From Marinobacter azerbaijanicus (GTDB taxonomy: Bacteria > Pseudomonadota > Gammaproteobacteria > Pseudomonadales > Oleiphilaceae), in assembly GCF_030250645.1 (NCBI RefSeq), contig NZ_JASSVS010000005.1, positions 1 to 64,000 of the forward strand: a stretch of DNA of 64,000 nucleotides, in the 5' to 3' direction. The notes under the pieces are model-generated. The model was given only the letters and a program-made list of their open reading frames with translations. It was not told the DNA's origin and ran no database searches. This document shows positions 42,576 to 51,941 of this stretch, piece after piece. Within the stretch, counting starts at the first letter, position 1. Every line of letters begins with the position of its first letter. The position numbers and the translations under genes were made by a program.

Positions 42576-43802
42576 ATGCAAGACTCAAGCAGCGAACCGA
42601 GTTCCATGCCCCCAAACACCAGTATGCTGATCGACAATATCAACGTTCTGACCAGTGACGGCTGGCTGGAAAACAGCTGTGTAGAACTGTCTGAGGGCAA
42701 GATCCTGGCCATAGGCGCTGACGTCGATGTTTCTGCCAAGGTAATGCTGAACGGGCGTGGGGGCTATCTTCTGCCCGGCATCATAGACCTGCACGGCGAC
42801 GCCTTTGAGCGGCACATAACGCCGCGAGCCGGTACGGCTTTCCCGCTCGACCTTGCGCTGGCCGCCAACGACGCCAGTCTCATCGCCAACGGCATAACCA
42901 CTTTTTACTACAGCATCACCGATGGATTTGAACCCGGGCCTCGCAGCCGCGAAACAGTTCGTCGCCTGCTGCTTGCACTGGAGCACTTGATGCCCCGGTT
43001 CAGCTGTCAGGCACGGGTGCACATCCGCCATGAAAAGGTGAACACCGAACTTCATGACGAACTGATGGGCTGGATTGCCGAGGGTCGTATCCATATGTTG
43101 TCCCTGAACGACCATTTACCCGAACTGGATAATCCGGCCGCCACTGAACGTTATCTCGCCGGGCTTCGGCGACGCGTGACCATGGATGAAACTGAAACAG
43201 GGCATTTCCTGGAAAGCCTGCAGAACCGAAGGAACCTCGGCGAAGACCAGGCATATGAGTTGGCACGACAGGCTCGTCAGGCCGGTGTCAGCCTGTCCTC
43301 CCATGACGATCATGGCCTTGAAGATGTTGAGCGCAACCGAATCCTGGGGACATCAATTTCTGAATTCCCCATGGACGCAGAAACCGCAAAGGCGAGCCAG
43401 GAAGCGGGCGTTGCAGTACTCATGGGCGCGCCCAACCTGGTTCGCGGCGGATCCCATGTCGGGGCCATCAGTGTCAAGGATGCCATCGCGCAGAATCTGG
43501 TGAACATTCTGTGCAGTGATTACCATTATCCCAGCCTGTTTCGCGCACCTTTTGTCGCGGCTGAGCATGGGCTGATGCCGCTTGCACAGGCATGGAAAAT
43601 GGTCAGCGAGAACCCGGCAAAAGCAGCCGGCCTGGGTACAAGCAAGGGGCGCATAGCCCCCGGTTTTGACGCCGACCTGTTGCTATTAAGCGAGCTCGAT
43701 GGCTCGCCGCTTTCCCTGCAGACCACACTGGTGGATGGGGCACCCGTTTTCCAACGCGGCAAAACCCGATCAAGTGCCCCGCCTGTAGCGGTTCAATGTT
43801 AG
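42576..43802 (+). CDS. PhnM-like diphosphatase/amidohydrolase paralogue
   Basis: 408 residues with all PhnM blocks in order: GIIDLHGDAFERH near residue 70, SLSSHDDHG near 242, EFPMDAETAKAS, MGAPNLVRGGSHVG near 285, and LCSDYHYP near 313. It therefore looks catalytically intact. It is not part of the C-P lyase operon but follows the second transporter after 23 bp (TGGAG upstream). It may process the substrate brought in by that transporter or back up PhnM. Its stop overlaps the stop of the facing gdh gene. Confidence 0.85.
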   Translation: MQDSSSEPSSMPPNTSMLIDNINVLTSDGWLENSCVELSEGKILAIGADVDVSAKVMLNGRGGYLLPGIIDLHGDAFERHITPRAGTAFPLDLALAANDASLIANGITTFYYSITDGFEPGPRSRETVRRLLLALEHLMPRFSCQARVHIRHEKVNTELHDELMGWIAEGRIHMLSLNDHLPELDNPAATERYLAGLRRRVTMDETETGHFLESLQNRRNLGEDQAYELARQARQAGVSLSSHDDHGLEDVERNRILGTSISEFPMDAETAKASQEAGVAVLMGAPNLVRGGSHVGAISVKDAIAQNLVNILCSDYHYPSLFRAPFVAAEHGLMPLAQAWKMVSENPAKAAGLGTSKGRIAPGFDADLLLLSELDGSPLSLQTTLVDGAPVFQRGKTRSSAPPVAVQC

Positions 43803-45094
43803 TCATTGCGAAAATACCGCTGGGTGCCACTGCTGGCGATGGCCTCTGCAATGCGTTCAACACTCTGCAGGTAGGCAGCGACGCGGTAATCGATGTTTTC
43901 CTCTTCCGCACGATCAAAGCAAAGCTCGGCCTGACCCACCAGTTGCTCCGCCAGGCGCTGGTTAATATAGCTTTCAGGCCAGTAGTCGCCAGTACGGTTC
44001 TGTATCCATTCCAGGTAACTGACGATCACGCCCCCGGCGTTGACCAGAACGTCCGGCAGCACAGTGATTCCCTGACTGGTCAGGCTCTTGTCCGCGTCAG
44101 CAGTTACCGGACCATTGGCGATTTCCAGGATGGCGCCGGCACGCACCCGGTCCACGTTGCCAGTGGTAATGGCACTTTCCAGCGCCGCCAGCACCAATAC
44201 ATCCACATCCAGCGCCAGCAGATCGTCCTGACTGATCTGGTCGACATCCGTTTCAGTGCATACTGACGATTCGCAGTAGACCATGCCCTTGAGTTCGCGA
44301 GTCTGATTCTTGTGGCGCCAGATGGGCTCGGGATCCAGACCGCCACTGGCGTGGATTGCGCCTTTGGAGTCAGATATCGCCACTACGCGATAGCCCGCTT
44401 CCTGTGCCAGGCGCGCGAAGTGATAACCGGCGTTGCCGAAGCCCTGCACCGCTATGGTCATGTTCTCAGGACGCTTGCTCTGGCGTTTGGCCCAGGCCCC
44501 CAGAACGTAGAGGGCACCGCGACCGGTAGCCGCGGTGCGGCCTGCCGAGCCACCCATCGTGAGAGGTTTACCGGTAATGATGTCTGGCACTTTCTGGCGG
44601 GTGATTTCGAAATACTCGTCCGCCATCCACCCCATGATGGTTTCGTTGGTATTGACGTCTGGCGCCGGAATGTCGAGGTTCGGCCCGATGACATCGTAGA
44701 AGGCACGGATGTAGCCCCGGGAAAGCCGCTCCAGTTCCAGCAGCGAGAGAGATTTCGGATCTACCTGGACACCGCCCTTGGCACCTCCAAACGGCAGGTT
44801 GACCACGGCGCACTTGAGCATCATCCAGAAGCTCAGGGTAGCGACTTCGTCGGCGTCGACATCGGGATGGAAGCGTATCCCCCCCTTGCTGGGTCCGCGG
44901 CACTGATCGTATTGGGCACGCCACCCCGGGAAAACCCGTAAACTACCGTCGTCCATACGAACGGGAATGGCGGCCTGGTGAATGCGCCTGGGTTGCTGGA
45001 GTTGATGGCGAACATCATCGTCCACATCAATACGGTCGAAAATATCCACCATGCGGGACTGCGCATCACTCAACAGGCTTTTCTCTTCGGCCAT
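43799..45094 (-). CDS. gdhA: Glu/Leu/Phe/Val dehydrogenase, probably glutamate dehydrogenase
   Basis: 431 residues from the ATG at 45094, which has AGGAGGG at 6 nt. Blocks: QCRGPSKGGIRFHPDV (64-79), KCAVVNLPFGGAKGGV with K94 and catalytic K106, PAPDVNTNE, and the Rossmann motif AVQGFGNAGYHFA. The pattern fits NAD(P)-dependent glutamate dehydrogenase of the hexameric short class. It faces phnM2 and is divergent from mqo. Cofactor choice is not certain. Confidence 0.88.
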   Translation of the reverse strand: MAEEKSLLSDAQSRMVDIFDRIDVDDDVRHQLQQPRRIHQAAIPVRMDDGSLRVFPGWRAQYDQCRGPSKGGIRFHPDVDADEVATLSFWMMLKCAVVNLPFGGAKGGVQVDPKSLSLLELERLSRGYIRAFYDVIGPNLDIPAPDVNTNETIMGWMADEYFEITRQKVPDIITGKPLTMGGSAGRTAATGRGALYVLGAWAKRQSKRPENMTIAVQGFGNAGYHFARLAQEAGYRVVAISDSKGAIHASGGLDPEPIWRHKNQTRELKGMVYCESSVCTETDVDQISQDDLLALDVDVLVLAALESAITTGNVDRVRAGAILEIANGPVTADADKSLTSQGITVLPDVLVNAGGVIVSYLEWIQNRTGDYWPESYINQRLAEQLVGQAELCFDRAEEENIDYRVAAYLQSVERIAEAIASSGTQRYFRND

Positions 45095-45364
45095 AAAAGG
45101 CCCTCCTGAGCTGATAAAAAATTCGCTCTGGCTTCGAGAGCATCTCATGCCAGACAGTATTGTAAGTTTTCCCTCTGCCTCCAAGTCAGAATAGCCCAGT
45201 ACGTCAACCATATCCCCTGCGACACCGCGATATCGACCAGTCGATGCCGCCCACATCCCTCGGTTTTTTCGATCCATAGCTATTCAAAAACCTGTTCTTT
45301 TACGACCTGTCATTAGACTAAGGTATGCCCCCCTTTATCCGGGCACTACCCAAAAGGTCACGAT
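45095..45364. other. Non-coding divergent gap between gdh and mqo
   Basis: 270 bp with no convincing gene. It must hold promoters for gdh and mqo. I see no strong palindrome or terminator; a GATCCATAGCTATTCA-type AT-rich patch lies near 45270-45290. Confidence 0.5.
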
Positions 45365-46882
45365 ATGGCGAGTCACCACACTGATATCCTGATGATTGGC
45401 GGCGGCATCATGAGCGTTACGCTCGCTTCGCTGATCAGCCAGCTGGATAACTCAAGGTCAATCACCCTGGCCGAGCAATCCGGCCAGCTTGGCGAAGAGA
45501 GCTCCGATGCCTGGAATAACGCGGGCACCGGTCATGCCGGTTACTGCGAGCTCAATTACACGCCCCAGAAATCGGACGGCACGGTCGACATCGAGCGCGC
45601 ACTGAAAATCAACGAACAGTTCGAGGTGTCTCTGCAGTTCTTGAGCTCGCTGGTTGATCGCAAGGTGCTTCCCCGGGCGGACCGCTTTATCCGCAACGTC
45701 CCTCACTTAAGCTGGGTCCAGGGAGCCGATGCATGTCAGTATCTGAAAAAACGACATGTGGCGCTCCAATCACACCCACTGTTCGCGGCCATGGAGTTTT
45801 CCAGCCGGCCGTCCAACTTGTCGGACTGGTTGCCCCTGGTGACAGGCTCGCAATCCTCCATTGTGCCCACCGCAGCCACCCGTGTTGCCCACGGCAGTGA
45901 TGTGAACTTCGGCGCCCTGACCCGCCTGCTCGGCCATTCCCTTGCGCAGCAGAGCAACACTGATATCCGCCTGAAAACCCGCGTTACCAATCTCACTCGC
46001 AAACAGAAGACCTGGATAGTCACATTGCTGGACCTTGAGTCCGGAAAGACAACTGAGCTGACCGCCGATTTCGTGTTCGTCGGTGCCGGCGGTGCTGCGC
46101 TGCACTTGTTGCAGAAATCCGGTGTGCCCGAAGCAAAGGGCTACGGCGGTTTCCCGGTTTCCGGACTGTGGCTGGCCTGTGAAGATGCAGCGCTGGCAAG
46201 GGCCCACAACGCCAAAGTGTATAGCCAGGCGCCGGTGGGCGCGCCACCAATGTCAGTGCCACACCTCGATACCCGCTTCATTGATGGCAAACCCGCCCTG
46301 CTGTTCGGGCCGTTTGCGGGATTCACCACCCGCTTCCTGAAAGCGGGTGGGGCGTTCGACCTCGTCAGATCGGTCCGCGGCCATAACCTGCAGAACCTCA
46401 TGGATGTGGCCGTAGCAAACTGGCCGCTGACCCGCTATCTGATCAGGGAAGCCCTCAGTTCCATAGACTCCAGGCTGGACCAACTCCGAAAATTCCTGCC
46501 GGATATGCAACCGGAACAATGGCGCCTGCGCCAGGCCGGCCAGCGCGTCCAGATCATCAAATCCAACAGTCGTAACCGCGGTACGCTGGAATTCGGCACA
46601 GAAGTGCTGACGACAGCCGACCGATCAATGGCAGCCCTGCTCGGTGCATCTCCCGGCGCCTCCACCTGTGTATCCGCGATGCTGAACGTGATCGAACGCT
46701 GCCTGCCGGAGCTGGTCACCGGGCCGCGCCTGGAAACCCTGCAAACGCTGATTCCCAGCTACGGTCAGCCCTTACAGGAGGACACCGTGCTGCTGGAAAA
46801 CGTTCGCCAGTACACCTCCAACACCCTGGGCCTATGGCCCACCCCCTCTCAATTAACCCCTGGACGGAGCATTTCCGCATGA
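45365..46882 (+). CDS. mqo: Malate:quinone oxidoreductase
   Basis: 505 residues. N-terminal FAD motif IGGGIMSVTLAS, NNAGTGHAGYCELNYTP near residue 51, and GYGGFPVSGLWLAC near 260 are Mqo signatures. Oxidises malate to oxaloacetate with electrons to quinone at the inner face of the membrane. Its TGA overlaps the ATG of pntAA by 4 bp (46879-46882). Confidence 0.94.
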   Translation: MASHHTDILMIGGGIMSVTLASLISQLDNSRSITLAEQSGQLGEESSDAWNNAGTGHAGYCELNYTPQKSDGTVDIERALKINEQFEVSLQFLSSLVDRKVLPRADRFIRNVPHLSWVQGADACQYLKKRHVALQSHPLFAAMEFSSRPSNLSDWLPLVTGSQSSIVPTAATRVAHGSDVNFGALTRLLGHSLAQQSNTDIRLKTRVTNLTRKQKTWIVTLLDLESGKTTELTADFVFVGAGGAALHLLQKSGVPEAKGYGGFPVSGLWLACEDAALARAHNAKVYSQAPVGAPPMSVPHLDTRFIDGKPALLFGPFAGFTTRFLKAGGAFDLVRSVRGHNLQNLMDVAVANWPLTRYLIREALSSIDSRLDQLRKFLPDMQPEQWRLRQAGQRVQIIKSNSRNRGTLEFGTEVLTTADRSMAALLGASPGASTCVSAMLNVIERCLPELVTGPRLETLQTLIPSYGQPLQEDTVLLENVRQYTSNTLGLWPTPSQLTPGRSISA

Positions 46883-48048
46883 TGATTGGTATTCCCCGGG
46901 AGAAACTGGCTGGTGAAAACCGGGTCGCAATTATTCCCCCAGGCGTAACGCAACTGATGGAATCCGGCTACGAAGTGGTCGTGGAGAGCGGTGCGGGCCT
47001 GGCTGCCCACTTCACGGATGAAGAGTACCGCCACTGCGGCGCCATCATCGCGGATGACGCCGAGGCGCTCTACCGGCAGTCTGACATCATCCTCAAGGTG
47101 CGGGCGCCGGAGCCGGATGAAGCTGCCCTGATCCGGTCTGAGTCCACGCTGATCTGCCTGCTCGATCCCTGGTTTAACCGGCCTCTTCTGCAGCAACTGG
47201 CTGACCAGTCCGTGCAGGCCTTCGCCCTGGACCTCGTACCACGTACAACCCGCGCCCAATCCATGGACGTACTCAGTGCCATGGCCGGAATCACCGGCTA
47301 CCGCGCAGTGCTCAGTGGCGCCATGGCTCTGCCGCGATACTTCCCGATGCTGATGACCGCCGCCGGCACCATCCACCCGGCCCGCGTGCTGGTTATCGGA
47401 GCTGGTGTGGCTGGCCTGATGGCCATTGCTACGGCCCGTCGCCTGGGTGCCGTGGTAGAAGCCTATGACCTGCGCCCTGAGGTCAAAGAGCAGGTAAACA
47501 GCCTGGGGGCGGATTTCATTGAAATTGAGGTTCCACAACCGGCGGCCTCTGGCAACGACGGTTACGCCAAAGCCCAGAATGCCGAATTCTATGCTGCCCA
47601 ACGGCAGCAGCTCGCTGACTGCGTGGCCCGGGCAGATCTGGTGATCACCACCGCATCGATACCGGGTAAACCGGCGCCAAAACTGATTGATCGCGACATG
47701 ATCCACCGCATGAAAAGCGGTTCCGTCATTGTCGATCTCGCCGCTGACAAAGGTGGGAACGTTGAAGGTACCGTTCTGAACAAGAAGACAGACCTGGATG
47801 GCGTCACCCTGGTGGGTCACGCCAACCACCCTTCGAGGGTGCCGGTGCACGCCTCGCAGCTTCTCACCCGAAACATTACCGGCTTCCTGCTGAATATGAC
47901 CAGCGAAGGACGCTTTGAACCCGACCCGGAGGATGACATCGTCGCCGCAACACGAGTCGTCCATCAGGGGCAGATCCTGCATGGCCAGGAGCCCCGGAAA
48001 ACGACTGCTCCGGAAACCACGGAATCGGACGCTGAGGAAACTGCCTGA
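46879..48048 (+). CDS. pntAA: NAD(P) transhydrogenase subunit alpha, part 1
   Basis: 389 residues from the ATG at 46879: MMIGIPREKLAGENRVAI, the Rossmann motif IGAGVAGLMAIATARRLGA near residue 175 (split) and TTASIPGKPAPKL near 258. It binds NAD(H). The alpha subunit is split, with membrane helices in the next gene. A longer frame to 46834 is the mqo 3' end in another frame. Confidence 0.93.
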   Translation: MMIGIPREKLAGENRVAIIPPGVTQLMESGYEVVVESGAGLAAHFTDEEYRHCGAIIADDAEALYRQSDIILKVRAPEPDEAALIRSESTLICLLDPWFNRPLLQQLADQSVQAFALDLVPRTTRAQSMDVLSAMAGITGYRAVLSGAMALPRYFPMLMTAAGTIHPARVLVIGAGVAGLMAIATARRLGAVVEAYDLRPEVKEQVNSLGADFIEIEVPQPAASGNDGYAKAQNAEFYAAQRQQLADCVARADLVITTASIPGKPAPKLIDRDMIHRMKSGSVIVDLAADKGGNVEGTVLNKKTDLDGVTLVGHANHPSRVPVHASQLLTRNITGFLLNMTSEGRFEPDPEDDIVAATRVVHQGQILHGQEPRKTTAPETTESDAEETA

Positions 48049-48335
48049 TGGAGATGTTTGTTCTTAGTTTCACTATTTTCATTCTTGCCCTGTTTGTCGG
48101 CGTCGAGCTGATCAACAAGGTCCCGCCGACCCTGCATACGCCGCTGATGAGCGGCACCAACGCCATCTCCGGTGTTGTCATTGTTGGCGCCATCATCAGT
48201 GCCGGCAGTACCGATCTGTCACCCAGCGTGGCGGGGGCTCTCGGATTTGTTGCCGTTACCCTGGCCAGCATCAACATCGTGGCCGGCTTTCTGGTAACAG
48301 ACCGGATGCTCAACATGTTCAAGCGGAAGGGATAA
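48048..48335 (+). CDS. pntAB: NAD(P) transhydrogenase subunit alpha, part 2
   Basis: 95 residues with three membrane helices and VELINKVPPTLHTPLMSGTNAISG near residue 20 (split), the conserved loop of the PntA membrane domain. TGATG overlap with pntAA. Contributes part of the proton channel. Confidence 0.93.
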   Translation: MEMFVLSFTIFILALFVGVELINKVPPTLHTPLMSGTNAISGVVIVGAIISAGSTDLSPSVAGALGFVAVTLASINIVAGFLVTDRMLNMFKRKG

Positions 48336-48337
48336 CC

Positions 48338-49735
48338 ATGTTTGCACTGATCAACTTCTCTTACCTGGCGGCTGCCATCTGCTTCATTCTCGGCATCAAA
48401 GGCATGACCAAACCCAGCACCGCCGTCCGGGGTAACCAGCTCGCGGCCGTCGGTATGCTCATCGCCGTGATTGCCGCGCTGCTGCATAAGGAAATCATCA
48501 ATTACGCGACCATCATTGCGGGCATGTTGTTGGGCGCCGCCATTGGCGTCTGGCTGGCAAAGCGCACTGCCATGACACAGATGCCGGAACTGGTGGCCAG
48601 CCTTAATGGTGTTGGCGGTGCGGCTTCCGTCACGGTCGCCACCAGCACCTGGCTCCATGCCCTGGCTACCGACAACCTTGGCACCACCGGCTGGACCGTG
48701 GCGATTCTGGTATCCATTGTAATCGGCGCGGTGACACTGTCCGGCTCGCTGGTCGCGGTACTCAAGCTGCACGGCAGTATCGGCGACTCCGGCAGGAACA
48801 GGGCCTGGCAGTTGATCGCCCTGCTTGCGTTGATTGCCGTTGTTGGCGGCAGCGCCCAGTTTGCCACCGGCACTGGCGCCCAGCCGCTCGCGCTGGCAGC
48901 GCTGGTTGGATTGTGTCTGATTCTGGGCGTTGGCCTGGTGCAGCCGATCGGGGGTGCTGACATGCCCGTGGTTGTTGCCCTGCTGAACGCCTACTCGGGT
49001 CTCGCCGGGGCTGCCACCGGCTTTGTACTGGACAACCAGGGGTTGATCATCACCGGCTCACTGGTGGGCGCCTCCGGCCTGATTCTGACGGCGGTCATGT
49101 GCAAGGCCATGAACCGGTCACTGCCAAACGTGCTGTTTGGGGGCGCTTTTGGTCAGAGCGGAAGCGGAGCCAAAGCGCAGGATGAGGGAGATTTCTACGC
49201 TGGCAAGGTGAAGTACGCCACCGCCGATGAACTGGCTTTGCTGCTGGATAGCGCCCGCAAGGTGGTCATGGTCCCCGGCTACGGTCTGGCCGTGGCCCAG
49301 GCCCAGCATGCGGTCAAAGAGCTGGCGTCCCAACTTGAAAGCCGTGGCGCCAGTGTCAGCTATGCCATCCACCCGGTTGCAGGCCGGATGCCCGGACACA
49401 TGAACGTGTTGCTGGCGGAAGCCGAGATACCCTATGACCAGCTCAAGGACATGGATGCCATCAACCCGGAACTGCCCCAGGCCGACGTGGTCATCGTTCT
49501 CGGTGCCAACGACGTGGTCAACCCGGCGGCGGCCGAGGAACCCAGCTCCCCAATCTACGGTATGCCCATACTCAATGTTCACAAGGCAAAAACCGTGGTC
49601 GTTGTGAAGCGCAGCCTTTCACCCGGCTTTGCAGGTATCCCCAACAGCCTTTTTATCAAGGATAATAGTCTGATGCTGAAAGGCGATGCCAAGGATGTTC
49701 TGCAAGCGACAACCCGGGCCATCAAAGATTTATAG
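48338..49735 (+). CDS. pntB: NAD(P) transhydrogenase subunit beta
   Basis: 465 residues: about eight to nine membrane helices, then a C-terminal NADP-binding domain with MVPGYGLAVAQAQH near residue 310, AGRMPGHMNVLLAEA and VIVLGANDVVNPAA. Uses the proton gradient to make NADPH from NADH. 2 bp after pntAB. Confidence 0.94.
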   Translation: MFALINFSYLAAAICFILGIKGMTKPSTAVRGNQLAAVGMLIAVIAALLHKEIINYATIIAGMLLGAAIGVWLAKRTAMTQMPELVASLNGVGGAASVTVATSTWLHALATDNLGTTGWTVAILVSIVIGAVTLSGSLVAVLKLHGSIGDSGRNRAWQLIALLALIAVVGGSAQFATGTGAQPLALAALVGLCLILGVGLVQPIGGADMPVVVALLNAYSGLAGAATGFVLDNQGLIITGSLVGASGLILTAVMCKAMNRSLPNVLFGGAFGQSGSGAKAQDEGDFYAGKVKYATADELALLLDSARKVVMVPGYGLAVAQAQHAVKELASQLESRGASVSYAIHPVAGRMPGHMNVLLAEAEIPYDQLKDMDAINPELPQADVVIVLGANDVVNPAAAEEPSSPIYGMPILNVHKAKTVVVVKRSLSPGFAGIPNSLFIKDNSLMLKGDAKDVLQATTRAIKDL

Positions 49736-49744
49736 AGGCTGATC

Positions 49745-50734
49745 ATGATTGAGCTAGATGCCGGAACACCAGGTGACGTCGAACACGCCGCCAGCCTTCT
49801 CCGCCAGGGCCACATTATTGCCATCCCGACCGAAACGGTCTATGGGCTCGCGGCGGACGCAGGCAACCCGGCAGCGATAAAAAAGGTCTTTGAGGCAAAA
49901 CAGAGACCGATCGGGCATCCCCTGATCGTACACCTGTCGGACCCTGAGCGGATTCACCAGTGGGTGGATCGGGTACCCGACTTTGTGTGGCCGCTCATTG
50001 AGGAATACTGGCCCGGCCCCCTGACCATACTGTTGCCAAAAAAGTACGGTGTGAGTGACTTCATTACCGGTGGTCAGCCCGGGGTGGCCTTAAGAATGCC
50101 GGCCCATCCCGTTGCACTGGAGACCCTCCGTCTGTTGGGCGGGGATATTGTCGCCCCTTCTGCCAACCCCTATGGCAGAATAAGCCCAACCTCGGCCAGC
50201 CACGTCCTCAGGGGAATGGCCGGCAGAATCCGGGCGGTTCTCGATGGCGGCAACTGCTCCGTGGGCATCGAATCCACCATCCTTGATCTGACCGGCGAAG
50301 TGCCCTCCATCGCCCGCCCTGGCGTGATCGGACGAAGCGAACTTGAGCGTTTCCTGGGCATGTCGTTCCCGGACCACGCACCAGCCAAGCGAGCCGTGCC
50401 CGGAAACGTCAAACATCACTACCAACCGGTCACCCCCACCATCGGCGTGCCACCAGAGCGTTTTCCAGAGGCGTTGCCCGAGTTAACCGGGAATACCGGA
50501 CGAACAGGCGTTATCTGGTGGCAATCACCCCCTCCGGAGTCTGCGGTCACCGAGTCAATCCGCCTCGGTGACAATCCCGAGGACTATGCCCGCATGCTCT
50601 ACACCGCCATGCATGCCATGGATCAGGCGGATCTGGCCCGTATCATTATCGAACTGCCACCAAAGACCGAGCCATGGCTGGCCATTCACGACAGGCTGGG
50701 TCGCGCCTGCACGCAAAGCTCGGGCGCCGATTAA
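49745..50734 (+). CDS. L-threonylcarbamoyladenylate synthase (Sua5 type)
   Basis: 329 residues: YrdC-like domain (about 1-190; PTETVYGLAADA, FEAKQRP, PSANPYGRISPTSA) and the C-terminal Sua5 domain. It makes threonylcarbamoyl-AMP for t6A in tRNA. AGAGG precedes the ATG; it follows pntB by 9 bp, so it is probably co-transcribed with the transhydrogenase. The long Sua5 form is less common than short TsaC in gammaproteobacteria. Confidence 0.9.
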   Translation: MIELDAGTPGDVEHAASLLRQGHIIAIPTETVYGLAADAGNPAAIKKVFEAKQRPIGHPLIVHLSDPERIHQWVDRVPDFVWPLIEEYWPGPLTILLPKKYGVSDFITGGQPGVALRMPAHPVALETLRLLGGDIVAPSANPYGRISPTSASHVLRGMAGRIRAVLDGGNCSVGIESTILDLTGEVPSIARPGVIGRSELERFLGMSFPDHAPAKRAVPGNVKHHYQPVTPTIGVPPERFPEALPELTGNTGRTGVIWWQSPPPESAVTESIRLGDNPEDYARMLYTAMHAMDQADLARIIIELPPKTEPWLAIHDRLGRACTQSSGAD

Positions 50735-50890
50735 GCAACAGCCACATAAGCCATGATTTCCACCGGGAACGACCTGGCCATTGGCATCAATCGGAATCTG
50801 GGCGGCAGACAGATTACCCTATGCGGTCGCTATCGCCGTCTGCCCAGGCATTGGAACGGGTTATACTGCAACGTTTAACAGGAGTGACCA

Positions 50891-51922
50891 ATGCCCCCTA
50901 AGCTGCCCCCGCTTTCGGAACAACTGTTACGCCCGACCCTGGTGACTCTGCTGAAGAGCCTGACATTCTCCGTATTTGCCGTTACCGCTCAGGCCGACAC
51001 ATTCAACATTGTCTGGGACAATGACCTGTTTACCGGTATGGACAGGGGATACACGAATGGTCTGAAGCTCTCCTATCTCACAGCCACAGCCGATGACCCG
51101 CAAAGAAAATCGTCCAGACTTGCAGAAGGGGCGAGAGATTCTTTTGATTTTCTGCCAGGCCTGGATTCCGTGACGCAGGATCATGCGCTTGCCTTCAGCA
51201 TGAGGCAACTGATGGTCACCCCGGCGGATATCACCGCACGCGAGCCCCGATTGGACGATCTTCCCTATGCGGGCTTCCTGTTGGCCGGCACCACATTATG
51301 GAGCTGGGACGCCAGCAATATTACCGGATACGGTGTCCACCTCGGAGTGGTGGGGCCGGAAAGCGGCGCAGAGGCGTCCCAGAAATGGGTGCATAAACTG
51401 ACCGGAAGTAAAACTCCGAATGGCTGGGACCACCAGCTTGGAACGGATGTGATTGGAGGTGTGCAGGCGGAACACGCCAGAAAAGTCATGCAGAGTGGTT
51501 CACCGGACAGTCTGAAGCAGGAAGTCTCAGTCCTGGGCTCAGCCATAGTGTCCAGCTTCAGAACCAGCGGCAGGGTCGGGCTGGTCTGGCGTATCGGAAA
51601 ACATCTGCCAATGAATTTCGTACCCGATTATGCGGGCACGGCCTCCACCATCGGCCTACCCGGCGCTTTGAACGAAAACAGGCAGGGATGGTCCGTGTTC
51701 ATTGGCATGGGGCTGGAATATGTACCCTATTCCTATCTGGATAAAAATTCAGCTCCCTCCCAGTTCGACGAAAGCCTGATTCAGGGCCTGGCTGGCATTG
51801 GCGGCACATGGCAGTGGAACCAGCTACAACTGGCACTGACTCTACGGGCGACCACCGGCGAAAAAGAGACCAACAAGGATAATTTCAACTATGGCACCCT
51901 CTCGGTGACATGGGCTCTGTGA
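50891..51922 (+). CDS. LpxR-family outer-membrane lipid A deacylase-like protein
   Basis: 343 residues; N-terminal signal-like region (cut perhaps after QA, near residue 35), then WDNDLFTGMDRGYTNGLKLSY near residue 42 (the LpxR active-site segment, split), and beta-barrel strands to the end (final TLSVTWAL). LpxR removes the 3'-acyloxyacyl chain of lipid A. AGGAG precedes the ATG. The 156-bp gap before it has a bulged CTGGG..CAGAC/GTCTGCCCAG hairpin and a TATACT -10-like box at 50862, so it has its own promoter. Confidence 0.82.
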   Translation: MPPKLPPLSEQLLRPTLVTLLKSLTFSVFAVTAQADTFNIVWDNDLFTGMDRGYTNGLKLSYLTATADDPQRKSSRLAEGARDSFDFLPGLDSVTQDHALAFSMRQLMVTPADITAREPRLDDLPYAGFLLAGTTLWSWDASNITGYGVHLGVVGPESGAEASQKWVHKLTGSKTPNGWDHQLGTDVIGGVQAEHARKVMQSGSPDSLKQEVSVLGSAIVSSFRTSGRVGLVWRIGKHLPMNFVPDYAGTASTIGLPGALNENRQGWSVFIGMGLEYVPYSYLDKNSAPSQFDESLIQGLAGIGGTWQWNQLQLALTLRATTGEKETNKDNFNYGTLSVTWAL

Positions 51923-51941
51923 TGCTTTCAAAGGATGGTTT

